64,000 nucleotides of DNA from NCBI RefSeq assembly GCF_001661345.1, contig NW_017962929.1, positions 124,001-188,000 on the forward strand. Direction: 5' to 3'. Shown here in pieces: positions 31,210-40,793 of the stretch. Both the position numbers and the translations under genes were made by a program. The DNA is from Ascoidea rubescens DSM 1968 (taxonomy: Eukaryota > Ascomycota > Saccharomycetes > Ascoideales > Ascoideaceae). The notes beneath the pieces are model-generated. The model had not been told where the DNA came from and made no database searches. It saw nothing but the letters and a program-made list of their open reading frames with translations. Numbering within the stretch: position 1 is the stretch's first letter; each line of letters begins with the position of its first letter.

Positions 31210-31651
31210 TCCAGGAATATTCAATTCCCAAAATTTCGTTCTTTTTTTTTATATTTTGTTTAAATGATATTTTTTTTTCTGTTTTAATTTTTATTGAAAA
31301 GTAGCTTTTTATTGTAATTGTAGCTTTTATTATACCTTTTTTTTTTAATTTCCTTTCAGTATTATTACCATCATTTTCGACTTTTATGTATTCTTTTTGA
31401 ACATTACTTTAAAAAAAAAATATTGTAAGAATTTATTTAAATCTTACCCTTTTTTTATGAAATAAATTTAACACTATCTTTAAATTTGAACTACTTTTTT
31501 TAAACTTCCTTTTTTTGGCAGCATTCCATTTTTACATTATAAAATAATAAATAAATATGGCTTAGTATCAATTAAAATTACTTAAATAAAACACAATATA
31601 TACTACACTTTTTTTGAAAAGATCTTTAAAAATTACTTAAAAACAATAAAA
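31210..31651. other. Convergent 3' intergenic region
   Basis: AT-rich with many T and A runs between the 3' ends of ENT3 and the MAPR-domain gene, likely holding both polyadenylation regions. No gene is seen. Confidence 0.6.
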
Positions 31652-32599
31652 TTAAAACCCAGGATGGCGAGCTGCTTTTCCTGGATTGTTGTTATTTTGA
31701 AGAATTTTCTGATAAGCATCTTTCAATGATTGATGTTGACCATTTCCATGATAATTTCCATTATAATTTCCATGATGACTTCCATGATGACTTCCATGAT
31801 GATTTCCATTCGGTTTATGAGGGTTATGGGCATTCTTGTGATGATGGTGAAGTTCTTCTTTATTAGAATCTGCAGCTTGATGTGATTTTTCATCAGAGTG
31901 ATCTTTATGAGGATTATGGGGTTTTCCACCATAAGCATGAGGATTTTCAGAATTATCATGATGACTTAAGACATTATTTGGAACTGTTGCACCAGCTTTG
32001 CAAGGAGTAGGAGGATCGCCCGTTAGCTCTTTATCATGAATAGTATACCCAACAGTCCAGTAATTTGGGTTTTTCTCATAAAAGCTTTCCCATCTTTCAA
32101 CATTAATCCATTTCTCTTTTATTTCGTTCTCATCAATTCCTCTCAAATCATAAGTATATTCATCTTTCTTACCAATACACCCAGTTAAAAATACCCTAGT
32201 TACATCTTTTCCAGATAAAAATCCGTAAGTTCCCTTAGGACCATAGGTTTTTCTTGAAGAACTGACGTCAAAGATTTTGTCGTTGACGGAAACGTAAATG
32301 GGCAAACTAGGATCTGAACCATTGAACAAGGCTAATTCAGAATCCGTTAAGTTAAGATAGCTGTTAAAGTGATTAATTTTGAATTTGTAATAGTTAAAGT
32401 CCAAGTAATGGCCATGGTAACCCCATGTAAGTGAAGAGGTGAAAAAGTACGAAAGAAGAAAATTCAACGCCAAAAAGCTGCCTGAAACCTGAAAAAAATC
32501 AACAATTGTAAAGTCAAGAGAATGAGGATTAGCAGAAGCCTTCTTGGAAGTTGATTCACCCTTCGATGTTGACTCTTTTTGTTCTTTTTTAACTGCCAT
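31652..32599 (-). CDS. Membrane-anchored MAPR (cytochrome b5-like heme/steroid-binding) protein with His-rich tail
   Basis: The first ATG of the frame is at 32599 (MAVKKEQKES), giving 315 residues; the frame upstream opens only at a TTG. A Lys/Ser-rich N terminus is followed by one membrane helix (about 36-57). A cytochrome b5-like MAPR domain at about 82-190 shows LTDSELALFNGSD, IYVSVNDKIFDVSSS, YGPKGTYGFLSGKDVTRVF and the tail helix RWESFYEKN. MAPR proteins (Dap1, PGRMC1, neudesin) bind heme through tyrosines in that Y-G-P...Y segment. The final 90 residues are a His/Asn-rich stretch with GSHHGSHHGN repeats that could bind metal. It is longer than Dap1 (152 residues), so I do not equate the two. 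Confidence 0.8.
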   Translation of the reverse strand: MAVKKEQKESTSKGESTSKKASANPHSLDFTIVDFFQVSGSFLALNFLLSYFFTSSLTWGYHGHYLDFNYYKFKINHFNSYLNLTDSELALFNGSDPSLPIYVSVNDKIFDVSSSRKTYGPKGTYGFLSGKDVTRVFLTGCIGKKDEYTYDLRGIDENEIKEKWINVERWESFYEKNPNYWTVGYTIHDKELTGDPPTPCKAGATVPNNVLSHHDNSENPHAYGGKPHNPHKDHSDEKSHQAADSNKEELHHHHKNAHNPHKPNGNHHGSHHGSHHGNYNGNYHGNGQHQSLKDAYQKILQNNNNPGKAARHPGF

Positions 32600-33023
32600 T
32601 TTCCTGTGTTTTGTGCTGCCACGAAGAAGAAAGTTCACACAACGATCCACAAAGAAGTCTGCCAAAGTGGCAGCCGGTCACATGCACACTGCATTGTTCC
32701 AAACAACTGGTACCGAACAGGGGGTATCAATCTTGCTATTGTTCGGTGATTGACCTTTCACCGGTATTCAGTAAATCCCCGACAGTGGGTGATAAATATT
32801 ATCACCTGCTACTAAAAAAGCTTTGAAAATAAGAGCTCTATGGATTTTTAAACATACCAACCAAAGCTAATTTTGTAAATCTTCATTTTATACCTAAAAA
32901 AACAACTAACAATTTTAAATTAATTATAAAAGTAACAGGTCATATAAAATCAAAACACAAAAAATTAGAACAAAAGAAAAGTGACAAAATTTAGCCATGA
33001 CAATAATAAAATTATTATTCCAT
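32600..33023. promoter_or_regulatory. Upstream region of the MAPR gene and 3' flank of the protease-like gene
   Basis: A GC-richer segment (about 32600-32790) lies directly upstream of the MAPR start. The rest is AT-rich 3' flank of the gene beginning downstream. No gene is seen. Confidence 0.5.
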
Positions 33024-35009
33024 CTATACTATCAACAGAAAGCCAACGAAAATGGCAGCAAAAATATATAGTGTTTGCAAATTCATTGATAATATTCTTG
33101 ATCCGTGGTTTCTATTTCCAATAAACTCAACGTTGGTTCCATTGTGATGTGATACTGTGGTGAATGCCTTTGTGAATCCCAAATTGCTGATGCTTTCCTT
33201 GAACGAAACTACTGCCTCACTACCTTCATTAATAGTTACTGTTACTGTTTTTGTCCAAGGCCCATTGCCACTTGATGTTGTTATGTAGTGGCTGTATGTT
33301 CTAACTGGAGTGGATTTGAAAAACATCTTTGAGGTGTATGACGAGTATAATGTGTAATTGTGGTATGTGTATGTTTGGGTAGCAGGATATGTTGTGACGT
33401 TGATGTATGAAGTGACATACTCAAAGTATGAATTTGAATAGTATTTGGCCTTTGTTGCTCGAGGGATTTTCTGGTTTTTGGACACAATTTCAACCTCGTT
33501 GTAATCAATCTGCCCATCATCCAAATATTCCTGATAATTTTCAATGTATTCATCTAATTCTTCATCAACTAGGAATTGATTGGGTTTTGTATAGATTGCT
33601 GGTGCAAATGATATGGTGTACCGATCATAATCATACACAGCATAATATTCATTAAGAAAGAAATTACCTAATATAAAAAAGTCGCCATGAGGGTTTTTTC
33701 GAAAATCGAAGTTATAATAAACAATACCTTGTTTCTTTTCATGTACCACATCATTCATGTCGTAATAATAACTTACATTTTTATGATTGGTTACTATTCT
33801 ATTAATTGGTATATCGACCATGAAACCGGAGAGATTGAATGAAAAAAAACATTCCAAATTATATAATATATTATAAGTGGTTGTATAGTTATCGTGTGTA
33901 TATCTTAAATCAATATCCAAAGGAGCAATCATGTTCAAGAATGTATTATATATATCTGGTGGTAAATATGATTTTGATCCATCATGAGATAATGATATTG
34001 GATATAGTCTATCAGTTAATGTTATTATTGCTTCGGATTTGTTATCACCATCAATATGATCAATTTGCTTTACTTGTGTGGTGTTTAATTCCGAAATTGC
34101 ATAATTAAACAAACTCTCTGAATATGAATTATTATAGTCTAATTGCAAAATTTTAGTGGATAATTTGATTGAGAATGATGATAATGTGACATCCAAATGT
34201 TGTATATCTGGCTTGAGATTTTGATCATATCTATTGATCATTGGTATGGTTGTCAAATTTCCTTGAAATTTTGTGGGGTCAATGCCTCCAATCAAGAGAC
34301 TTCCTTTATAATTATAGCTATTAAGTTTGTCGTATTTGAAATACTCAGTCAATACTTTTCTCTCAATCAAGTTGTGTTGAATTAATAAATCAATTAGACT
34401 GGTTTTGTTGTACCAATTTGAAGTTTTATCTGTGATATTGAATGATGTTATACCTAAATTCCCAACAAAACTATTGACTGACAAAGCTAATCCAAATTCA
34501 AAATCTTCCCAACTGGTACTATCAAGTAAATGCAAAGTATCCATTCCCCATAAACCGCTTGCAACAGTTAGATCCGAGGAATTTAAATTCAATGAAGAGT
34601 TGATCGATAAAATTGGATTATCGTTAGGATTAGCAAATTTAAATGTATTTGAATCATACTCTATAAATACACCATAATTATAGCAGTAATTCACAATAGT
34701 ATCACCGCTAGGATATGAGAAATTGTTGTAATAAGAATAGGTTTCAAAATTATTGTCATAACAGTACGGATTCAACTTTGAAATGACCCACACAATATTC
34801 GAATCAAAATTCAATGAGAAATTCAAGTTTTGTGGAGGAGTTCCTAATGATAAAATGGTAAGTGGGTTACCATATTGTGATCCTCTATATTGAAATTTAA
34901 CCGCTCCAGTTTTTCTGTTTGTACTATTATAGATGTTTGCAACAGTCAGAAAATGAAATAAACTTATTAAAAGTATTATTGAATAGTACCTAGCCGATTT
35001 CCAGAGCAT
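33024..35009 (-). CDS. GPI-anchored yapsin-like aspartyl protease homologue without catalytic aspartates
   Basis: 661 residues from the ATG at 35009. A signal peptide (about 1-24) precedes a pepsin-fold domain recognisable by ILSLGTPPQNLNFSLNF, YKGSLLIGGIDPTKFQGNL and FFILGNFFLNEYYAVYDYD. The first catalytic motif, normally DTGS, reads N67-F-D-S, and the second, normally D(S/T)G, reads S341-H-D-G, so both active-site aspartates appear replaced. Other fold landmarks are intact and the frame is unbroken. After an Asp/Glu-rich stretch and a Tyr/Thr/Ser-rich region the protein ends in a hydrophobic tail (LQTLYIFAAIFVGFLLIV), fitting a GPI signal. It is probably a wall- or membrane-attached pseudoprotease of the yapsin group. 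Its role is unknown. Confidence 0.8.
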   Translation of the reverse strand: MLWKSARYYSIILLISLFHFLTVANIYNSTNRKTGAVKFQYRGSQYGNPLTILSLGTPPQNLNFSLNFDSNIVWVISKLNPYCYDNNFETYSYYNNFSYPSGDTIVNYCYNYGVFIEYDSNTFKFANPNDNPILSINSSLNLNSSDLTVASGLWGMDTLHLLDSTSWEDFEFGLALSVNSFVGNLGITSFNITDKTSNWYNKTSLIDLLIQHNLIERKVLTEYFKYDKLNSYNYKGSLLIGGIDPTKFQGNLTTIPMINRYDQNLKPDIQHLDVTLSSFSIKLSTKILQLDYNNSYSESLFNYAISELNTTQVKQIDHIDGDNKSEAIITLTDRLYPISLSHDGSKSYLPPDIYNTFLNMIAPLDIDLRYTHDNYTTTYNILYNLECFFSFNLSGFMVDIPINRIVTNHKNVSYYYDMNDVVHEKKQGIVYYNFDFRKNPHGDFFILGNFFLNEYYAVYDYDRYTISFAPAIYTKPNQFLVDEELDEYIENYQEYLDDGQIDYNEVEIVSKNQKIPRATKAKYYSNSYFEYVTSYINVTTYPATQTYTYHNYTLYSSYTSKMFFKSTPVRTYSHYITTSSGNGPWTKTVTVTINEGSEAVVSFKESISNLGFTKAFTTVSHHNGTNVEFIGNRNHGSRILSMNLQTLYIFAAIFVGFLLIV

Positions 35010-36080
35010 TGTTAAAAATTGGACTTTGGGTTGTCATAGTCCAATTTTTAACCAAAAACATAGGTAAGTATATATTTGTTGATTAAATACAAAAAAAACA
35101 TTAGTACTTAAAGTCTCATATCATTTTATTCTCATCACAATCAAAAAACTTTTTGATGGTAACTAGTAATTTAAGTTTCCATTGAATTATTGCATAGTTC
35201 AAAAATATTCTCAACTACAAATCTTATTGTTACACTTCAGTTTTTGTCAATTTTTGAAGTAGAGCTGTGCCCACAGGTACAACTATGCAGAATGTTTACT
35301 ATGTATGCATATACTCACATTGAAAGTACATGACAATTGCGCTTGGTCGGTAGCCCCACCATGATCAGGTGCTCGTGGCCGTTTCTGAGTATTCCTTCCA
35401 ACAATCAAACGACTGTTTTCCGGATTGCTCATTCTTTCTGTAAAATATATAAAGATAGTTAGCGAATAAAAGGGCACAAAAAGAGCAAGTTTGGTCTTTT
35501 ATCAAATATTGAGAGAATTGCATTAGACAAGTTATTGCCATTTCACAACTTGATGTGAAAAGTTCGATCGGCCTTACCCGGAGTTTCTAGCTGAAAACCA
35601 CAGAAACAAATCAAGTGATTTGAAGCGAGACTTAAGCAGCTCCGCATATTCATGCAGAAGAAAAGTCTTTCCATCGTCTTCAATTGCCATTATTTGAAGA
35701 AGTGGAAAAAACACAGTTTTTATTTAGTTTAAGATCACTATGAATCCCCAATTTACTTCTTAATCAACTATTTTTTGATGATTTGAGAGCAATTCCTAAA
35801 ATCTCACTACATTTTATTGGTTATAAAAACAATATAATGTTTAAACTGCAATTAAATGTTTACGAAACTGATTTTCGTCAAAATTTTTTTCATTAATGTG
35901 GGCTATATGCTGATAGTATATAATTTTTAAAATTTTAAAATTAATGAATTTTTTGATACCAAACTGATCGAAATCAAAAATAACCTGATGAATATGAAAA
36001 CCTCTGCTCTATAAATATGTACCACAAAGAGAGCTTTGGTATTCATGGCTTTCAATTGTGTCCAAGGCATAATAGGGTGC
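35010..36080. other. Intergenic region holding a possible small spliced gene
   Basis: About 1.07 kb between the protease-like gene and the small secreted protein gene. It is AT-rich apart from 35340-35690, where a two-exon open frame can be drawn on the minus strand (separate entry). The stretch 35691-36080 shows no gene. Confidence 0.5.
35365..35690 (-). CDS. Possible small spliced gene of unknown function
   Basis: An ATG at 35690 opens MAIEDDGKTFLLHEYAELLK and reaches SARNS before a GTAAGG donor at 35577. An acceptor TTTTACAG at 35445-35438 has a GCTAAC branch site about 25 bases upstream. Joining exons 35578-35690 and 35365-35437 keeps the frame and gives 61 residues ending WKEYSETATST. 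Exon 2 is also open in another frame that starts with its own ATG (MSNPENSRLIVGRNTQKRP, 49 residues from 35432). I recognise neither. Base composition is closer to coding than the flanks. Low confidence: this may be a noncoding transcript or part of a longer gene. Confidence 0.25.
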
Positions 36081-36527
36081 TTACTCCTCTACAGTTCTGA
36101 CTTTTGGAATCAAAATGATTTTGATACCATCCTTGCAAGCCCAACTGGCAATGTTGAACGATTCATCAGCTTGAGGACAGGCCCACCATCCTTGGAAGGA
36201 AGCAGTGAACCTCAAGTTTCCACTCTCGTCAAGACCAAAGTCTTTGGAAGCACCACCTCTGTCAGTAATGTGCAAACCGTTAGCATCGACTGAAACGTAT
36301 TGAGTAGGATCATTCAAAAGGGTCAAAAACCCAGATGGTTCTTCAAGAGTAAAGCTGATTTCACCTCCACCTGTGCCTTTTAATTTGAGATAAGTAGAGC
36401 CAACTGGAAGCACAACAGGGACGTTAGCAAATTCCCCTCCAAAGGCAGAAAGTGAGAAAACTCTGTCTGCATCAACTATTGACAAGATTATAACCCAAAC
36501 ACTCAAGAAAACAACTAAGAACCCCAT
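36081..36527 (-). CDS. Small secreted beta-rich cell-surface protein
   Basis: 148 residues from the ATG at 36527. A clear signal peptide (MGFLVVFLSVWVIILSIVDA) precedes a compact beta-rich domain: DRVFSLSAFGGEFANVPV, a YLKLKG...GGEISFTLEE strand pair, a YVSVDANGLHITDRGG segment and a final FQGWWACPQADESFNIASW with two cysteines (WWAC and SWAC). The pattern of a value strand, a dry-residue Cys and a terminal C..(I/V)xL resembles small fungal wall proteins of the PhiA type and the C-terminal domain of PIR proteins. I infer an extracellular or wall location. The exact family is not recognised. The neighbour is a GPI-anchored pseudoprotease. Confidence 0.7.
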   Translation of the reverse strand: MGFLVVFLSVWVIILSIVDADRVFSLSAFGGEFANVPVVLPVGSTYLKLKGTGGGEISFTLEEPSGFLTLLNDPTQYVSVDANGLHITDRGGASKDFGLDESGNLRFTASFQGWWACPQADESFNIASWACKDGIKIILIPKVRTVEE

Positions 36528-36975
36528 TTTGCTAAAATAACAAGTTGTAGTAAGAAAGTACTAAGTTGCAATTGTTAAAAGAATATTATATCAATATGGT
36601 GAAATATAGATACATTTAACTATTCAAGAGATTCTATAGCAATTTATATGTGATCATTCTGATAAACTATTATTTCCGGAGGTTACTATACCACTACCCA
36701 TCAATTGCTATGAAATGATCTGAATGTCTGCCCCCATAATTGCTGTTTATGGCTCCTTAGAAATGGGGCTGCTTATTTGTATGTTTGCTCAAAGATTCCG
36801 ATCATAAATTTTCCAAAAAAGAAAAGAGAAATTAAGTTTATAATGATTCAAAAAAACAACAACATATACTCTTCATAGACTGAGGTTATAATTATTGTGT
36901 GAAATATGATATAGCTACATATTTTTATTTGTTTTTAGAAATAACTCTCTTTTATTCATATATCAATATAGAACG
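36528..36975. promoter_or_regulatory. Upstream region of the small secreted protein gene and SDO1 3' flank
   Basis: About 450 bases of AT-rich sequence. I see no gene and no strong site. Confidence 0.5.
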
Positions 36976-37812
36976 TTATTTATATTTGCCCTCACTAGTA
37001 CTGATAACTGCTGCGTCCAATACTTCTAATGAAAACTTAAAAGTCTTCAACTCTTTATAATTGGCAGGATCTATTAAAGCAAAGCATTCCCACCTATCTT
37101 TAGTAAATGTTTCGTTTTCAATATTTTCAATCAAGCTTTTAATTTTTTCGGCGTGACTCTTGTAAAATTTTAAATCAGAATCAATCTTAATCTCCATTTG
37201 TGCTCTTGCTATCGGAATAATTTGTTTGGACACCAAAACTTTGATGGCATCTAATGCTTGAACCTTGGCTGGTTTAGTAGGTAAAATATGATATTTCAAC
37301 TGATTTAAAGTTTTAAGGATCATCGAGGGAGAATATCTTTTTTTAGTATTTGGATTAACGCATTTCGTCGATATTAATGTCACAATTTCATTGGTTATTT
37401 GCTTAATTTTCTGATCCCTTTCTTTTTCATTCAATTGAATTTCACCCTTATTAAGAATCTCTAAAATAATTTCTTCAATATCACTTTTTTGAAATGCTTT
37501 AACAAGTTCATTGTGTGGAGCAACAAGACCTTTTGACACGTTCAAAAACACTTGATGAATTTGCAACACCTCATCTAGATCCTTTTCTCTGTTTATAAGA
37601 TTGTATTAGTTATCTGATTTTATTCGAAAAGAATAATCCTAAGAAGATTATTAAGAAAAGAAAGCAATTTTATATAGCACTTACACTCCTGATCTGTAAT
37701 CTTGGATCTTATTGTTGTAGCAGGCCAATTCAAATTTCTTCTTCCCTTTTTTCATACGAACCAAAGAGACATTAGTGAGTCGTATTTGATTGGATGGCTG
37801 ATTGATAGGCAT
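36976..37812 (-). CDS. SDO1: Ribosome maturation factor Sdo1 (SBDS), two exons
   Basis: Exon 1 is 37685-37812 and begins [20 protein letters not shown], up to [18 protein letters not shown] donor starts at 37684 and the acceptor AACAG ends at 37589, with a TAACTAAT branch site. Exon 2 is 36976-37588, continuing [20 protein letters not shown], then [15 protein letters not shown] and [19 protein letters not shown]. The joined product is 246 residues, close to 250 in S. cerevisiae, and contains the N-terminal SBDS fold, the central helical domain and the C-terminal ferredoxin-like domain. Sdo1 works with the GTPase Efl1 to release Tif6 (eIF6) from pre-60S subunits. As far as I recall the S. cerevisiae gene has no intron, so the 96-base intron is a difference. 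Confidence 0.93.
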
Positions 37813-37988
37813 CGTGTTGTACTGTATCTTCTCTCTTTTAAAAATATGTTTTACAAATTACAAACTAGAAATAAAATGAAAGAGATTTGAAATTGAAAAA
37901 AAAAACATTTAAAAATGGCAAAAAATAAACTCCCTTTCACTCGCGCACTTCGCGCCGGGGCCTAGAATTATCTATTATATTATATCAA

Positions 37989-40442
37989 CTATATAGAAAC
38001 AGTGTCTATCTGTTTTATTGTATAATCGAGAAGATAACTTTGATCAATTAGATCGTTGATTCTAGAATAATGACGTTCTGAATAAGGCAAAATACTCTCG
38101 AGCAAATTCTTTAACCCAGGAATTTCAACTAGTTTATCAGCATGATGATTGTTCAATATGCATTTTATAATTTTTTGTGCTATTTCAAAATGTCTTGAAT
38201 TGACATTCCAATTTCTGATTCTTTTAAACAAAAGCAAAATCTGCTCTTCAGTTAGTTTTTTAATACATTCTTCCAACTTATATGACCCCAAAACACTATC
38301 AGGATCGTCATTTGAAATTATACATTGATTAATAACATTGTATAATCTCATTGGGTGATCTAATTTTAGGGCCAACAAAAAGGCATTAATCCAATCTTTC
38401 CTGAAAATATGGTTCTTCAATGACTGCTCTAGTTCTATCTTCTGTTTTTTCCTTTCATTGGCCTCTGCTATTGTCTCTTTAGTTTTATCTTCCCAAATGC
38501 TGATATTACCATCTGCATCAGCTGAAACAATTAAATCACCATCGTCTTTTACTGTTAAAGCCCAAATTCTGTTATTGTGATTATCTAATGTTTTTAAACA
38601 CTCTCCTGATTTAACATCCCAAATCTTGACAAGAGCATCGGCACCGACAGAAACAATCCAAGTGTCACTTCTAAGAAATTGAATTTTTTGAATTGAATTT
38701 GAATGTCCTTCAAAAGTTTTCAAACAAGTAAATGTTTCAACGGACCATACTTTAATGGTTTTATCAATACTGCAAGTTGCAACTGTTTTATCAAATAATG
38801 AAAATCTTATATCCCATAATCCTCTTTTATGACCTTTTAAAACACCCATAATTTCACCCGATTCAGTATTCCATATTTTCGCAACTTTATCAAAACCCGC
38901 TGTAGCAAAACATTCATTATTTGGAGACATATCAATACTATTAATATCCTTTTCATGAGCTCGTCTAGTGTAGACAGATGTTGAAACTTTGAATGGCGTG
39001 AAACTGCTATTATCAAAATCAGTGTCATCGTTTAGTACAGGAATTTTCCATTTTTTGATTGTTAAATCATCAGAACCTGTTATTATAAAATTTGGCTGAG
39101 TAGAATATTTTTTATTTATTGTCACACAGGTCACAGAACTTGAGTGTCCAGAAAATGTAGCAAATAGTTTAAAGGAATTAACTTTTGTGGAATACTTCCA
39201 TATCTTAGCTTTGTGATCTTTACTAGTTGTTGCAATCCACAATCCATCATTGGTAGAATCTAATGAATTCAATAGATCCTTATGACTCTCTAATATTTGA
39301 ACTTCGAATTGATTTTCATAAGGATTTATCACTCTTAATGAAGGTGAGTTTGTGGCTAATGCCAACAAGTTTTTATTTGGTGAAACAAATCTTAAATCAG
39401 ATATTATACCATGATTACCTGCAAGTGTTCTATCATGTTTCAATAAAAATTTATCCGTGTTGTTTAATGTTACAATGTCGGTTAAATCAAATTCAATAAT
39501 AGTTTGATCACTTATGTTGGCAAATAGCTTATCTGTGGTTGTATTTCCATCATCTAAGTTAGAAGAAACCTTTAAAACTTGGATCATCATCAACTCTTCA
39601 TTTGTTTTTAATGTTTGAACTGAATTTCCAATTAAAAGGTCATTTTTGTAGTCCCAAACTTTTATAATAGGATCATCACCAGCAGTAAAGTAATATTCAT
39701 TTCCATTTAAAATAACAAACCCTGCAGATTCAATTTGTTGATTACTAGGAATCGTTTTGATTGTTTTAAATTTATTATTGATTTCATAAATTTGAACAAT
39801 TTTATCTCTTCCACCACTTAATAGATGATCACCATTTGCGCTAAAATCCAAACCACGAATCGTCGAATTATGGCTCTGTGAAGAATAGATTTGCTTTCTT
39901 TTAATCAAATCAAACACTTTCATGTTGCCCAAAGTATCCCCAGAGGCCAATAACCAGGTTTTTTTATTTTCTGAATTATAAATAGACAAAGATGAAATCG
40001 TTGAAGAGTGATTGAAATGGTGAGTTAGATATTTATTATCCAAATCATAGATGTTTATAGAACCATCTGAACCTCCACAGACTATTAAAGTGGATGTCGA
40101 ATCTGCTGTCATGGTGTATACTGGAGAAGGTAACTTGAAGTTTTTCACAAACTTCTTTTTTTCAAGATCATATAAACGAAATTGTTGAGATATTGAGCAA
40201 ACAGCCAACATTTTACCATCAGGAGTTATTTGCAAACAAGTAATTGATCCACCATCACCTTCAACTTGATCAATTATCTTATTGGTCTTTGGGTTCACTA
40301 TAACTATATCATCTAAAAGGGCAGTGATGAGAAATTTACCATTCAAAGACAATGTAATTGGAGAACCACCCATATAAAATGGATGAATGTCCCTGGAGAT
40401 GTATGTTACTTGAGAATCTTCCGAATCCATATCTTTGTCCAT
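37989..40442 (-). CDS. UTP13: Small-subunit processome WD40 protein Utp13
   Basis: The first ATG of the frame, at 40442, gives 817 residues, the length I recall for the S. cerevisiae protein; an alternative ATG is four codons later. Two seven-bladed WD40 propellers are visible in repeated units such as SITCLQITPDGKMLAVCSIS, TIRGLDFSANGDHLLSGGRD, DINSIDMSPNNECFATAGFD and SIQKIQFLRSDTWIVSVGAD. The C-terminal Utp13 domain starts near EANERKKQKIELEQSLKNHI and ends YLLDYTIKQIDTVSI. Utp13 is part of the UTP-B complex in early 18S rRNA processing in the nucleolus. Its promoter has an RRPE-like motif, and it lies head to tail with SDO1, another ribosome biogenesis gene. Confidence 0.92.
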   Translation of the reverse strand: MDKDMDSEDSQVTYISRDIHPFYMGGSPITLSLNGKFLITALLDDIVIVNPKTNKIIDQVEGDGGSITCLQITPDGKMLAVCSISQQFRLYDLEKKKFVKNFKLPSPVYTMTADSTSTLIVCGGSDGSINIYDLDNKYLTHHFNHSSTISSLSIYNSENKKTWLLASGDTLGNMKVFDLIKRKQIYSSQSHNSTIRGLDFSANGDHLLSGGRDKIVQIYEINNKFKTIKTIPSNQQIESAGFVILNGNEYYFTAGDDPIIKVWDYKNDLLIGNSVQTLKTNEELMMIQVLKVSSNLDDGNTTTDKLFANISDQTIIEFDLTDIVTLNNTDKFLLKHDRTLAGNHGIISDLRFVSPNKNLLALATNSPSLRVINPYENQFEVQILESHKDLLNSLDSTNDGLWIATTSKDHKAKIWKYSTKVNSFKLFATFSGHSSSVTCVTINKKYSTQPNFIITGSDDLTIKKWKIPVLNDDTDFDNSSFTPFKVSTSVYTRRAHEKDINSIDMSPNNECFATAGFDKVAKIWNTESGEIMGVLKGHKRGLWDIRFSLFDKTVATCSIDKTIKVWSVETFTCLKTFEGHSNSIQKIQFLRSDTWIVSVGADALVKIWDVKSGECLKTLDNHNNRIWALTVKDDGDLIVSADADGNISIWEDKTKETIAEANERKKQKIELEQSLKNHIFRKDWINAFLLALKLDHPMRLYNVINQCIISNDDPDSVLGSYKLEECIKKLTEEQILLLFKRIRNWNVNSRHFEIAQKIIKCILNNHHADKLVEIPGLKNLLESILPYSERHYSRINDLIDQSYLLDYTIKQIDTVSI

Positions 40443-40793
40443 ATCTTTGAGTATATCTTTGGGTATATTCTCGAGAACTAAGATGATTGAAATGCTTTGA
40501 AAAATTTCAAAATGTTGAATCAAAAAAAAAATTCAAAAAAAATCCAAACCAGAAAATATGTATTATATGCATAAAGATACATGAACCACTGCAATGGATG
40601 CAAAGATCCACCAAACCTAAAATTGCTTTTCAATTCAAAAACCTCAACCTACTCTATTTTATATTACAATAATAGTTATAAAATATCTATCTAAGAAATA
40701 AATATATCCTAAAAATACTAAATAATATATCTAATATAGTAAAATTATTAAAAAAATAAGTATAATGGTATAAAAAGGGAAGAGATTAATTCT
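40443..40793. promoter_or_regulatory. UTP13 promoter and FKS1 3' flank
   Basis: TGAAAAATTTCA at 40498-40509, 56 bases before the UTP13 ATG, matches the RRPE element typical of ribosome biogenesis genes. The rest (40570-40793) is AT-rich and covers the 3' end of FKS1. No gene is seen. Confidence 0.5.
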
